A stretch of DNA of 64,000 nucleotides from Nepenthes gracilis (Eukaryota > Streptophyta > Magnoliopsida > Caryophyllales > Nepenthaceae), in NCBI GenBank assembly GCA_033239525.1, contig BSYO01000011.1, forward strand, positions 10,569,973 to 10,633,972, in the 5' to 3' direction. A program made the translations under genes and the position numbers. The number at the start of each line of letters is the position of its first letter. Positions within the stretch are counted from its first letter, which is position 1. Shown in pieces: positions 10,426-22,539 of the stretch. Below the pieces are notes generated by a model that was given only the letters and a program-made list of their open reading frames with translations, did no database searches and was not told where the DNA came from.

Positions 10426-11108
10426 TTTATTAATCAATGCTTTCTTACAAAGTACAAATTTCTACATGGACAAAAGTACGAGAAAGACGAAGAAAGACGA
10501 TGGTGCGAGGCCCAAGAGCCCCGGTGACTGCACCAGACAAGCTTGGAGAACGTGATCTACATGAGATCACCATGGCTGGGAGCCGCTGGTAGCTTAACAA
10601 GCGAGCGGAGGCAGCCACACGGGCCTCCCCCCGAAGTGGGGGCGCCGCAGCGCGATCCACCGGGGCAGGATCCGTACCAATACCGAAACTACCGGGGAAA
10701 TTAAAGGGAATAACCCCGCAATTCCCTCACCAGGGCTCCAGCCTCTACCCCCTTCATGGTCCGTGCTCGAACTCAGTGAACTGGAGACCATGAGCGGCGC
10801 AGCCCGCTAACAGGAAACATCCCCGCGGAGGTTTCGCCACGGTCCCACCGCACTCCAAACGAGTCACACCACAAAGGGAGGGCACATGACGACAGCAGAG
10901 TGGTCGAACCATCCTCATTAGCATGAGGAGTGAACCGCAGTGCGGGAGTTAGAGTAGCCTTCATCAAGGACTTCGGGCATCCAACTAATCCATCCAACTC
11001 CTTCTCGGACCCCCACTAAGGGCGGGATGAGCCAGAATCTCCTCATTGCTCCTCCAAAGGTGGTCAAGGAATGTGCTCCACTAGCTAAGGAGCCCTCCTA
11101 TTTATAGG
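10426..11108 (-). other. Possible third antisense unit, no intact gene
   Basis: The minus strand has CCTATAAATA at 11099-11108 and AATAAA at 10426-10431, the same pairing as the two units to its left. Between them the longest minus-strand frame is 74 codons and I recognise no domain. It may be a decayed third antisense gene or only untranslated sequence. Confidence 0.35.
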
Positions 11109-11380
11109 CAAGATGGGAGCCATTCGCTTGTCCAGCAACGGCACGTTCCGGCAAACGTCTTTTACGAAATAGGAAAAGTCCCCTAACCAGATGCAACCCT
11201 GAGCATGTGAATCCTGCCAATCAAAGCATTGAACACGGCAGCGTTAGAGAAGCCTGCGTAGTCACCCGGGGAAGGCGCGAGTCCAGGAAATGACGAACGA
11301 TGACGTGTCTTAAGGAAGACTGTCAGGCCGCAGAATGGACCCAAGGGACATGCCAGGCCCGACCATTGGCCGGCCCAGGC

Positions 11381-11392
11381 ATGGGGGGCTAG
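11381..11392 (+). other. Polypurine tract
   Basis: ATGGGGGGCTAG lies directly before the TG that opens the 3' LTR. The same GGGGGGCTAG-TG junction occurs on the minus strand at the 13473-39521 element, which supports its role as the plus-strand primer site. Confidence 0.75.
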
Positions 11393-12278
11393 TGTTGGGT
11401 CCCGTGCCAAGGGCCACAAGCATCTCAAGCCTAGCCCAACTACGCAGGGAACCTACGTGGTGCCTAGCTGGCAGAAGGCGATGGGCGTCCTGCAGTGCAT
11501 TAATGAGCTACCGGAAAATAGACAGGAGAGAGAAAAAACCAGCCAATGGAGAGGTGGCCAACGCTACAACAACGGCTCAGGCGGCCGCCCGCAGGCAGCC
11601 AGCCAATCCCAGCTCGAAGGGAGACCATGCGTGGCCAGCAGCGCTCAGAAGGCTACCTACCACTTCAAAGCAACGGCCGACATGACCGGTGGTCAACAAC
11701 AGTGACCAGCGGCTAAGGAACCCTGGCAACGAGAGTTCTCGTGCTTAGAGTCCACTGGGGAGGAACCTATAAGAGCTCTCTTACCCAGCAGAGAAGAAGA
11801 GGCTCCTTCTTTCTTCCCCCATATAACAAAGAGAGAAAGCAATCAAACTAAGACAACATTCAAGTCTTGAGGCCACAAACGGGCCCGCTTCTCTCAAGAT
11901 CTCGATCCCCAAACCTATTCAGGCAACAGGAAGTTAGCCAGCCACTGCGGTACGTCAAGGAAGCCAGGCCTTCCGCTACCTACTCATTGCAGTTTCCACT
12001 CTGACACATACGCATCACTCACGTATCATCAGCACACATCTGCGCACTGACTAGCGCGTGCATCATTTTCGTTTATTGCAGGAACTTGCTGACTTGACTG
12101 TCGGAGTGGCCGTGGTGGGAGAAATCTCGCCGGACCTCTGACCTCTCGTTTATTAATTATGTTGTGTAGGTCCAAGTTAAGAGATACGGAGACCGGACCC
12201 TCATCCTGACGATACAACGTGGTCGAAAACCCGGAGGCCCCCTAATCCGTACAGCAACCGCAGATTTGGGACGCAACA
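11393..12278 (+). repeat. 3' LTR of the Tat element
   Basis: It is 886 bases, TGTTGGGTCCC to ACGCAACA, and its last 233 bases match window positions 1-234. A TATA-like box (TATAAGAG) sits at 11768-11775, about 375 bases in, so transcription would start near 11800. The short open frames inside (11335-11705) are not regarded as genes. Confidence 0.85.
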
Positions 12279-12989
12279 TTTAGTATTGATGAGAACCATA
12301 TCTATTCATTGTTAGACCTTTAATATTATCAAAAAATAAAAAGAATACTGAGAACTATCTTCACAAAATAAAAACTCTTATTCTTTTAGGTTTTATAATT
12401 ACATTTAACACATACAACAAACCTCTAAACTTCTGAATTGTCCGAGTGGACAAATGTGGTCTCGTAATGGCCTCAAGTAATGAGATCTTTTCAGACATCT
12501 AAAGTTCCTTACGAAATATTTATGAACACTAAGGTTTCAAACCATTTATATGACAAATAATCTAATTCAAGTAACTCTAACAGATAAATACATTCATCAA
12601 TCTATTATTAGACATTTAGAGAGATCAAATAAGTATAAAAATATATATATATATATCTTTTCAGACTCATCGTATGTCAATACACACACCTTTAAGCCTC
12701 AACTGTGAACATTGTTGAATATATGCTCTAAAATAAATGTCAAACTCACCGCCTGCTATTAAAAGTTATACATAAATTGGATTAGGTAAGAATCAAGATA
12801 GATACGGGACAACTCGGTGTAAAGAACGATATAATTAAATAATTCATTTGTCAATCCCTCATGAAAGAAATTGAAATCAAGTCAAAGGAAGCAAGCAAAT
12901 TAAATTTACACATACAGATCATGTCTCACCATGGCTGTTTCACATGTTCTGTGATTATAATGGAGTCACAATTTTTTACTATAATGAAG
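12279..12989. other. AT-rich spacer
   Basis: Composition changes sharply to AT-rich at the LTR edge. A short (TA)n run lies near 12643-12655. I see no gene. It may belong to the older copia element whose reverse transcriptase begins about 12990, but no domain is readable. Confidence 0.5.
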
Positions 12990-13472
12990 TCATAAGGCTC
13001 GATTAATTGTTTAAAAAATTAATCAATAAGAAAAAATTGACTATGATAAAACTTTTACACATTAACTAAAATCGATTTTATCAGAATGCTTTTAGCATTT
13101 ACTTGCTATTATATCCGACCAATGTTAAAAGTGTATTTTTCTAAATTTTTTTATCATAGAAAAAGTATATGTTGAGCAACGTCTTGAATTTAAAAATTAT
13201 TTTTTAGAAATAATATGTATTTAAATTGTCTAAAGGTCATTACGGTTTGAAACAAGTACCTAAAGGATGGTATGAAAGATAAATAATGGCCTTAGTATGA
13301 AAAAGCTGACACTACTCTATATTGATGATATTATTTTTTTATAACACTAATATTGGGATGTGCGATAAAATTATCAAATGCATACAAAATGAAGTTAAAA
13401 TGAGTGTGGCAGTAGGTAAACTTAATTTCTTTTTTGGACTACAAATAAAACAATGTAAATGTGGTATATTTT
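12990..13472 (+). pseudogene. Ty1/copia reverse transcriptase fragment, left part
   Basis: Frame-shifted copia RT blocks are readable in order: an NKARLIV-like block near 12990, the YDETFAP-like block near 13040, VYVEQ near 13165, HYGLKQVPKGWYER near 13238-13278, the catalytic LYIDDI block near 13315-13335 and KLNFFFGLQIKQCKCGIF near 13418-13470. The sequence stops inside the codons after GIF, exactly where the 13473-39521 element begins, and resumes at 39522. Many stops and small indels make it the oldest layer of the stack. Confidence 0.8.
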
Positions 13473-14844
13473 TGATGGGTCCCTAATTCTCGAATTATGG
13501 TACAGATTAATGAGCCTTTCATTCTTTCGCTGCGGTTGAATTGGAGCGGGTCCGGTCTTCATCGCTATTAATCTATAACCTGCACACTACAAACTACAAA
13601 TAGGAGATTAGAGGTTAGTGAGAATTACTTCCACTGTATATCTTCTGACACTCAAGTCAGATATCATTCTCAAAGAATAGAAAGATATTAGGAGGATGTG
13701 ATGAAAGCGTATGTGCATATAGTGGTCGATGAAGCGTTTAGATACGCCAGCTGATAGCGGCTTAGAGGTGCGCCCGCAGAGGAGGCGGCTTAGAGAAGAA
13801 GGACTAAGCTACACTGATAGGTCAACATTCTTATTACTTGAGTGGATGGTTAACTCTTAGACATCGAGCTCTTGGCTCCAGGATGGAGGGCTCATGGCTC
13901 CAGGACTGACGGCTCATGGCTCCGAAATGGTGTGCTCCTTGCACCGACCGGGGTTCTCCTGACTCTGAGATGGAGGGCTCTCATCTTCGGGGCGGAGTGT
14001 CGTAATTTCGGGATGGAGGGTTAAGGGCCTCCTGACTAGAGGAAGGCCGAAGGGGCCTCTGGGTCTAGAGGAGAGCTGAAGGCCTCCTGGCGGGAGAAGG
14101 TTGAGAGCCTCCCGGACTAAAGGAGGATTGATGGCCTCCAGACAGCAGGAGGGCTGAGGGCCTCCTGGCTGGTGTAGGGCCGATGGCCTCAGGATGGGAG
14201 GAGGGCTAAAGGCCTCCTAGCGATGGAGGACGGATAGCCTCTGGACGGGAGGAGGACTGAGGGCCTCCTAGCTGGTAGAGTGTTGATGGCCTTTGAAAGG
14301 ACGGAGGGCCTCCGGACGGTGGAGGGCTGATGGCCTCCTGGTGGCGGAAGGCTAATGGCCTCTAGACGAGATGATGGCCAAAGGCCTCCTAGCGACGAAG
14401 GGTCAATGGCCTCCGAACGGGAGGAGGACCTTCAGACGGCGGAGGACTGATGGCCTCCTGGCGGCAGAGAGCTGATGGCCTCTAGACGGGGGGAGGGCTA
14501 TTGGACTCCTTGCGGCAGAGAGCTGATAGCCTTAGGACGGGAGGAGGGCTAAGGGCCTTCGGACAATAGGAGGGCTAAAGTCCTCATGGCGGGAAGAGGG
14601 TTGGTAGCCTCCTAACTAACATCCCACTCTCGTTGGAAATTGGCTCACAACGGTTATGCCCTTGCCATCTAGAGCCTCATGGAGCTTTTGGAACTTCTTC
14701 TTCAGAACTTGAGGGTGCTTGCTTTTATAGTGTGTTCTATAAATATACTTATCTTACAAAAGCAATGTGGGACTCTTCACTTTCAAGAAATGATGTTAGA
14801 TTGTGGGCCTAATCTTATTGGGCCCATTGTAGCTGGACCCATCA
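13473..14844 (-). repeat. 3' LTR (left) of the Tat-like element
   Basis: It is 1372 bases. Plus-strand ends are TGATGGGTCC and GGACCCATCA. On the minus strand a TATA box (TATAAAAG) lies at 14722-14729, about 115 bases after the LTR start. Most of 13850-14620 is a minisatellite. Confidence 0.85.
13850..14620. repeat. LTR minisatellite rich in GGAGGGCTGA and GCCTCCTGG
   Basis: Diverged units alternate GGAGGAGGGCTGAGGGCCTCC and GGCGGAGGGCTGATGGCCTCC forms at about 30-35 base spacing. The equivalent array in the right LTR is about 18890-19600. The unit holds an imperfect inverted pair (GGAGG and CCTCC), so single strands could fold. Confidence 0.75.
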
Positions 14845-14856
14845 CTAGCCCCCCAT
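14845..14856 (-). other. Polypurine tract of the Tat-like element
   Basis: The minus strand reads ATGGGGGGCTAG directly before TGATGGGTCC, the same 12-mer as at 11381-11392. Confidence 0.75.
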
Positions 14857-14924
14857 ATCAGTGGTCCAAATTTTTGGCCTCTAACATGTTCATAATGGGA
14901 TGAGATTGGTCGTGCTATCCCCTA

Positions 14925-15575
14925 AAATCTGACCTAGATTCATTGACCGAAAAGCTTAACTCTGTAGAGAGAGGATGGAACCGAATGGAAGGTTGACCAG
15001 CTCGGTTGACAGCATCGCTTGATTCCAAGAGCGGAACAGAGCCAAAAATATGGCTGACCAGTTTTGTGGACCAATGCGCTCAAATCCGAAGAGCACTGCA
15101 GAGTGGAAAAAACTAGTTGACTGGATCCGTTGACCAAATTTCTCGGATTCGAAGAGTAGTGAGGAGCTGAAAATCTTTGTTAATTGGATCTGTTGACTGA
15201 CAAAGTGCTCAAATCCGGAGAGCTAGGCAGAGATGAAAACGCTGGTTGATCGGATCCGTTGATCGAATCCAGAGAGTAGAGCGGAGACGAAAATGTTGAT
15301 TGACCAGATCTGTTGACCGACGAAGTGCTCGAATCCGAAGAGCAGAGTGGAGACAGAAATGCTAGTTGACCGAATCCATTGACGGGCAAAGTGCTCTAAT
15401 CCAGAGAGTAGTGTGGAGCCGAAAATCTTTGTTAAACAGATCCGTTGACCGGCAAAATGCTCAAATCTAGAGAGTAGTGTGCAGCCAAAAATCTTTGTTG
15501 ACCAGATCCATTAACCGATGAAGTACTCGAATTCAGATAGCAGTGTGGAGCCAGAAATCTTTGTTGACCAATTCT
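14925..15575. repeat. Tandem array, period about 66 bp, about 9-10 copies
   Basis: Units contain TTGACCGACGAAGTGCTCGA, then a GAGTAG or GAGCAG purine segment and TTGACCAGATC or a variant. For example TTGACC at 15312 recurs 66 bases later. It lies directly inside the left LTR, that is in the 3' part of the element. Confidence 0.8.
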
Positions 15576-18213
15576 GATCGCGAGCAGTCCTAATCTCAAG
15601 CAAGATCCAGGAGCGCGCAGAGTGAAAATCTCAAGCTCGAGATTAGATCTCCTCGCTGTAAGGACGTGCTTTGAGAGGTCAGGAGACGACTTTCCTTAAG
15701 ATAGCCGATCGTTCAAGTTGCGGCAATAGGATGCACCTTGTGTTCCCTGGAAAGGTTCTTCTCGTCGTGCATTGTTGTTGGCGAGTCAGCCAATGGGACT
15801 GGGAGTGAGGAGACACTAGCGAACTTAGTTGTTGGAGTTTGGGGACCCTTTGGCTCTTTGGTCCAGCGAATAGGTCAACACCACGACCACAACCAAGGCT
15901 AGGATCCCGATTTCATTGACTCCTTCTTTGGGGATGCTTTTTTTGCTTCTTAGTGGAGTGTCAGGGCTGCTGGGGGATGACTTGCGTCAGATTCTAATCA
16001 TTCTCGTGAAGGGAATTTCTGGCCCTGAGGAGACATGGTTGTCGTCTAAGCCTTTTGGCTCTGATGAAAATGTCTTGTTAGTCGCTCTCGCCCCTACCAA
16101 GAGGAGGTCGTGGCACTGAAAGATGTGGTTGTCGGATGAGCTTTGAGGCTATCATTACCAGTCGTTTGGTCGTTGAGTACGTCAATGCTCTGTCCTCCTT
16201 GAGGACGTCGTAGCTTTCATGCGTCTGATCCTAGTCCACCGACCGTCGTTGACAGATATGCTTTCTCCTTAAGGAGGAAGTTACCGCACGCATGCTGAAA
16301 AGCCCCCTGAGGTTTCAAATTTGACCGCACATAGGCCGCTCAGTGATAAGACCGACGTTTAATTCGACGGCTGACGGATCACCTGGATGACCAGAGTTTA
16401 ATTCGACCACTTATGGGCCGTTTGGATGACCAAAATTTAATTTGACCACTTACGGGTCACTTGGATGACTAGGGTTTAATTGCGAGTAGGTAAAAACCCG
16501 TCTGACTTAGGGGCAGTCTAGCTCGCATGATTTTATGCAGTGTTATATAATCACTTATATGAGTAGATATTATTACTATCCTATTAAGGGAAACATGATT
16601 CAAGCAAACGATATGGTGTTTGCAAGACTTACCTGAATTCGGCGTGGAATCGTCGGCACTTAAGTGGTGTTCTTGTGATCGGCTCACCCCCCGAGTGCAC
16701 TGCTGGCGTGCACAGCTTCGAAGGGTCATCATGGAGCTTTGATAGGTGACCTGGCCTATGGCCCCTATGCTTCGTAGGACTTGGTCCTTTGCCATGAATT
16801 GGTTGGATAGCATGTTACTACCGCGCTTGGTAGCCAGTTGGTCATTAGTTTGAGTCCTATTGTCGGCTGATACTGCCCCGAGTGACCCGGACCGGTGCAG
16901 CGCTTGGCCAGATAATGTTTTCAACGATGCAATGGGTGGTGGACTGAGCACGTTGAGCCCCCATTGCAAGTATTGCCATAACTTTTGCAAGGTCTGCCAC
17001 CATGCAATGGGTCGACGAGAGGCATTGCAGCTGAATCAGCCTACTGACTGGTGCGTTTTACTCAGGAGAATCATTGAGGTCGAGGACGGCCCATGAATAA
17101 GGGAATGGCTGCTCGAGTTGGTATCTCACATTAGTAGTCCTACTCTCTAAAAGGTCTGGTTTGCATCACCGAGTCTATAGGGTTCGAGGTCAACACCTCC
17201 TAGCGATATTTGGAGCGGTGTGGATCATGCCGCCTTAGGCCATCACCTACGCTTCATGGCTTTCCTTGCCTTCGAGCCGCCGCTAAGCCATGTCACTTGT
17301 GACCGTTTAGGCCTCGAGTTTGTTAAGCCACCAGCTCTTTTGTAGATATTTGTCTGCTTTGTTGGTTTAGGAGTCGGAGGGCAAATCCCCGAATACAATG
17401 TCTTTGGTTGGACACGTGAGGTCCTAAAGTTGCAGGGTAGGCTCCTAGCTTGGCGTCTTTGGACTGGCCCTGTTGTGTCCGCGGGCTATACTCTTCGCTT
17501 TAGCGAGGCAGCTCATGAGTGTAGGATCGGGCAGTGGCTTGTCTGTTGATTATGCCTGGGACCTCTCCGGGTTTGTGGAGGTTGCCAGTAGTCTTGGGAG
17601 TGACAAGGGGTTGCCACTTTGGGCTTTGGCCTAGCTCCCGAGGATCGGATCGATCATTTCTTTGAGAGTGGGCCCCATCACTTGAATCCTCCCAAATACC
17701 GAGGTCATCGGGCTAATGAGATAGATACTAGGGGCCACCTAGGTCCAAAAGTTGTCGGGCCGATTGATCCTCTGAGGATACTGACATTCTCGGATCGCTT
17801 GAAAGCTAATCGGTGAAGCCCCCAGTGTTACATCTTTTGACGGGTGCAGACAGTCTAGGGATAATAGGTCCAGAGCACCCGACTAGACAGCGAGCACTTG
17901 CATGCTCAAGATTAATTCTCCGTCTGCATGACTACCCAGCCAGGGATCGTTGCCATGGGTGACTTTGCCTCCGGTTGATGCAATAGCTCGTACTCGAGAT
18001 GTTGATCTTCTTCATCTATTCTGGAGTTAGAGGACGGAGTCCTCAGTATTGCATCTTCAGACGAGCACATGTGGCCAAGAAGAGGGTGCTCTTCTTAGTG
18101 CCAGACGCCGTACATTTGGCGTCGATCACCTATTGGCATGGCTACCCGATGAGGGGTCGTCACCATGGGAGGTGATATCTTGAGCCAACATGCCGAATGG
18201 AGCATGAGTATTG
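15576..18213. other. Internal non-coding region of the Tat-like element
   Basis: I find no gag core, protease, RT, RNase H or integrase motif on either strand. The 173-codon minus frame at 16469-16990 has no recognisable domain and no start-codon context. A decayed short repeat (GACCACTTA or similar, then TGGATGAC) lies near 16330-16470. The content fits a large retrotransposon derivative. Confidence 0.6.
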
Positions 18214-18278
18214 ACCATATTTGTTTTGTTGTTGTGAGGTAGAAAGACTTTTTTTGTCATTCCCACAGACAGTGTTAA
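18160..18278 (-). pseudogene. Start of gag and eroded primer-binding site
   Basis: On the minus strand the sequence leaving the right LTR is TTAACACTGTCTGTGGGAA, matching the family form with GG to AA and GCC to ACT changes. About 45 bases on, an ATG near 18214 gives MVNTHAPFGML, matching the Tat gag start MVNTRAQ at 306. Within about 40 codons the frame is stopped and the rest of gag is not recognisable. Confidence 0.65.
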
Positions 18279-19744
18279 TGTTGCGTCACTGGTTCTCAGG
18301 TTGTGGTACGGATTATGGAGTTTTTCATTCTTTCACTGTGGGTCGAACTGGAGTGGGTCCAGTCTCCATCGCTATTAACCTAGAACCTATACACCATAAA
18401 TTACAAATAGGAGGTCAGAGGACAGTAAAAATTACTACTACCATATATCCTCCAACACTCAAATTAAAAATCTTTCTCAAAGAATAGAAAGATATTAGGA
18501 GGATGCGATGAATACATATGTGCATATAGTGGTGGATGGAGCATTTGGATGCACCAACTGATGGCAGCTTAGAGGTGTGCCCGGCAGAGGGGCGGCTTAG
18601 ATGTGCACTCACAAAGGGTAACTTAGAGGTACACCCAACAGAGGAGTGGCTTAGAGGTGCGCTCGACAGATGGGCGGTTTAGAGGTGCGCCCGGTAGAGG
18701 GGCGACATAGAGGTACACCCGTTGAGGGATGGCTTAGAGATACTGTCGACAGAGAGACAGCTTAGAAGTGCACCCACGGATGGTAGCTTAGAGGTGCGCT
18801 TGGTAGAGAGGCGACTTAGAGAAGAAGGACTATGCTGCACTAGTGGATCAACATTCTTGTTACTTGAGCGGAGGGTTGACTCTTGGACATCGAGCTCCTG
18901 GCTTCGGGATAGAGGGTTCGTGGCTCCACGATAGAGGGCTCGTGGCTCCAAGACGAAGTGCTCCTTGCTCTGACCAGGGGGCTCCTGGCTCCGAGACAGA
19001 TGGCTCCTGTCTCCGGGGTGGAGGTGTCGTGGTTCCGGGATGGAGGGCTCCTGAGATGGAGGGTGGAGGACCTCCTGGCTGGAGGAGGGCCGAAGGGACC
19101 TCCAGGTCTAGAGGAGGGCTAAAGGTCTTTTTGCAAGAGGAGGGTTGAGAGCCTCCGAGACTAGAGGAGGGCTGATGGCCTCTAGACAGGAGGGGGGCTA
19201 ATGGCCCCTTGGCTGGCGGAGGGCTGAGGGTCTCCTGACTTGGGAAAGGCTGATGGCCTCCAGACAACCACCTCGCTAGTGAAGGACTAAAGGCCTCCTG
19301 ACTGGTGCAGGGTTGATGGCCTCCGGACGGGAGGAGGGTTGAGAGCCTCCTAGCGGCGGAGGGCCGATGGCCTCGGGACGGGAGGAGGACTGAGGGCCTC
19401 TTTGTTGGCAGAGGGTCGATGGCCTCTAGACTAGCGGAGGGCCTCTGGACGGCGAAAGGCTGATGGCCTCCTGGCGGCAGAGAGCTGATGGCATCTGAAC
19501 GGGAGGCGGGCCAATGGACGAGAGGAGGGCTGAGAGCCTCCGGATAGAATGAGGCCTAAAAGCCTCATGGCGGGAAGAAGGCTGGTGGCCTTCTGGCCGC
19601 CATCCCGTTCTCGTTGGAGATTTGTTAGTCATGGCTACGCCCTTCTCCGAGCCATCTAGAGTATCATGGAGCTCTTAGAGCTTCTTTAAGCTTCTTCTTC
19701 AAAGTTTAAGTGTGCTTGCTTTTATAGTATGTTCCACAAATGAT
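18279..19744 (-). repeat. 5' LTR (right) of the Tat-like element, first segment
   Basis: It starts TGTTGCGTCAC on the plus strand and aligns with 13473 onward. It is cut at 19744 by the gypsy element and ends at 39418-39521. Together the two parts make about 1566 bases, 194 more than the left LTR, mostly because of the tandem array at 18565-18820. Confidence 0.85.
18565..18820. repeat. Tandem array in right LTR only, period about 27 bp, about 9 copies
   Basis: Units read GCTTAGAGGTGCGCCCGGCAG with variants. At the equivalent place in the left LTR (about 13758-13800) only one full unit plus the closing part is present. Confidence 0.8.
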
Positions 19745-21470
19745 GTAACATCCCAAAATATTTTTATCCGATTAAATTAGAATTATTTATTATTTTGGAT
19801 AATTCGAACATGATAAAAATTAATTAAATATTATAAAATTTTGGAGGATATTTGGACTTGTTAAGCCGGTATCCAAGGTGCGCTTATTCGATCACTTGAG
19901 TATTGATTTAGGTTTTAGATTAAAGAAAATGGAATATATATATATATTATTATTATTATTATTATTATTATAACATTAACATGGAAGCTGGACAGATCAG
20001 GGGAGAGGGGGTTTCAAGGCGAGGGTTTGAGAGAGAAGAAAGAGAGAGAAAGAGAGGAAGGCGGCGTGGTGGTCGAAGTTGGCCGTGCGGCAATGACCGG
20101 CTGGTGCGGCAGGGTAGGGCAGTGGTAGCAACTGTGGGAGGCTAGTGTGGAGGGAGAACTGCGCGAAGGAAAAGAGGAGGAAAAGGAGGTCCCCGAATTT
20201 GATTCCGATTTCGAGTTAGTTAAAAAAGTTGTAAATCGGGTCGAGGCAAGTGCACTCATACTCTCCATTTTTATTTTTATGCACGTTCATTTCGGGTCGG
20301 CACCATTCACCCGAGCCCCGAGTGGTTTCAGTTTTTTATTTTTGGGGCTTTTGATTAAATTTGCTCTGGAGTATTATTACCCATAACCCTAGCATGAAAA
20401 TATTTTGATTTCGTATCCGATTTGTGAGATTATTTCGTATCCGATTTGTGAAATTTATGTGGATTTTCACACCCGGTACCGTTCACCCACGCCCGAAACA
20501 ATTCACACGTTATTTTGGAAATTATGCATGATTTGGCCTTACGTAATTATTACCCATAATTTTAGTATGCAAATATGTAAATTTTGTACCCGATTTAGTA
20601 GTTTTAACCCGTTTTCATACACGAAATCCAAAACCCACGCCCCGAAGAAGCCCACCGATTAAATTGGAATATATGCATAAATTAGCTTGAGAATATGGTT
20701 ATCGCATGTTGAATATATTAATTTATTAATTGGGTATTCAAATTGATGATTTTACATGGTTTTATACTTATCAGAACCCAAACCCACTGTGACGGACCGG
20801 CCACATTTTATCCCATGCGGCCGCCCGTCGGTCGAAACCGATCATATACTCTGGTTAAAAGGGTGGATTTAAAATTTTTCTTTTCTTTTATATGTACTTT
20901 ACATCACGTGCACAGGATCACGTAAGGCTCAACTTCGTGAGTTGACGGCCAGGGAGCCATGGTTTCTCTCTTGACCGGCTAAGACGAGGTCGGTCGGACA
21001 TGAAGGTCCCAAAAACAAACTGAGATGCCACTAGAAATCACAATTCACTCAAACCATAACAGTGTACGGAAGCATACTAATATTCATTAACTTTTAGCAA
21101 CAGAGATATTTTACAAATCTTTCCCAAAACATCAAAAGCAAAAACATCAATTTTACTCCTCACTGCTTAAATTCCGGCTAGCAATCCTGCCTATCTAGTC
21201 CATCGGACCTCATTCTTTTTCATCCGGTATAAACTCGTCATCACCGTCATCTGAAAAATAAAAGGGGTGAGTTAGAGAACCTAGCAAGGTACTCATGCAT
21301 AAATCATGCATAGTCATGAATAGTAAACAGACAGAATGCAATAAAGGCGTATATGCAGGCAGTTTCATAAAACATGGCCGGAGTCAATGCAACATATTCC
21401 AAAGTCATTTTTATGCAATTTGATGTCCAAAAACATGCTTACGTTTTCAAATTTATTTCCGTACAAAATC

Positions 21471-21735
21471 GGCTACATTTAAGGTCTGCAGCTCTCAACC
21501 ATCATATCTCAATAATGGCTACATTTAAGGTCTGCAGTCTTGACCCTCTGAATCATCAAATTCCATAACGCTACATTTAAGGTCCGTAGTCATGACCAAA
21601 TCAAACGGCTACATTTAAGATCTGTAACTCTCGACCATCATATCTCAATAACGGCTATATTTAAGGCTTATAGCTACTCGGCCATCATATCTCACTAACA
21701 GCTACATTTAAGGCCTCCAGCTACTCGACCATTAA
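21471..21735. repeat. Short tandem array, 6 units of about 45-53 bp
   Basis: GGCTACATTTAAGG or a close variant recurs at about 21471, 21517, 21570, 21608, 21653 and 21700, each followed by a CTCGACCATCATATCTCA-like tail. It lies inside the solo LTR. Confidence 0.7.
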
Positions 21736-22539
21736 ATACTTAGTTCCGCAAATCCAAAGTTAAATTATGCAATTAACATAAGGCCCTTCTTTTAAAGTCT
21801 TAAAAACAGGGGTCATTTTCATCAAACTGCCGGAGGTCCTTTAATAAAAGCCGGAGGTCTTTTATCAAAAGGCCGAGGTCATTTTATCATAAAGTCGTAG
21901 GTCTTTTAAACACGAAATAGCCAAACTTTTTAGAACATGCAAATATCAAATCTCATGCAGGTCAGCATTTAACTAGATTTCATACATTTTAAGTCAAATA
22001 GCCAGACATCATGAAATAGCAGGGCTTCCTTTAAACATGCGGTTAATTTAGAAGATCAAAGCAAATTACCATAGCATTACTTTACGTAGAAACTGATAAT
22101 ATTCCTTTAACATAAATTCATCAAAGTCAGGTATATTTGCATTTCAAATATAAGCTTTAAAAACAGGGAATATACTTGCCTGGATTGGATCTATGAACCC
22201 CTTACTTGGTTTTGGCCTGAAGTTCTTAGCACCTTCACCGGGTCGATTACCCAACTTCCTATCCTAATTCCTGGGGCCATTACTCAAAGACGTTGGGGTT
22301 GGTGGTAGTGGGTAGAATAGGTCAACTGCTTATACTTCTTCACTTGTTTCCCCTTGCCTTCCTGGAAGGTCAGCGGGGTAGTTGGGAGTAGGTTACCTAT
22401 ACAGGCATGGTCATCCAAACCTTAATTAGTCATCACCAATCAATCGGACGATCAACTCTTCCTTGGCTTCTCTTCACATTTTCCGGTCAATGGGTGTTGA
22501 GCGGATTAACTTCCCTTTTTTATCTCCTCCGAAATTGTA

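Larger units (their letters stand above)
1..12278 (+). mobile_element. Ty3/gypsy retrotransposon, Tat lineage (left end outside window)
   Basis: The first 234 bases recur with substitutions at 12046-12278, so the window opens inside the 5' LTR and the element ends at the CA at 12277-12278. Between the LTRs lie, in order, a primer-binding site, gag, protease, reverse transcriptase, RNase H, a second RNase H-like domain and integrase, then about 5.6 kb of 3' sequence with antisense genes. The extra RNase H and the long 3' region are known marks of the Tat lineage. The internal part is about 11.2 kb. Base composition is clearly GC-richer than the AT-rich DNA starting at 12279. Every sense reading frame is broken, so it cannot move by itself now. 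Confidence 0.9.

Noticed and set aside
16469..16990. 173-codon minus-strand open frame in the Tat-like element
   Set aside because: No recognisable domain, and it lies across region-wide short repeats; the element's true gag starts elsewhere (18214) and pol is absent.
20147..20662. Plus-strand open frames inside the gypsy 5' LTR
   Set aside because: The aligned part of the 3' LTR (28370-28880) has stops and indels in these frames, so no protein was conserved.
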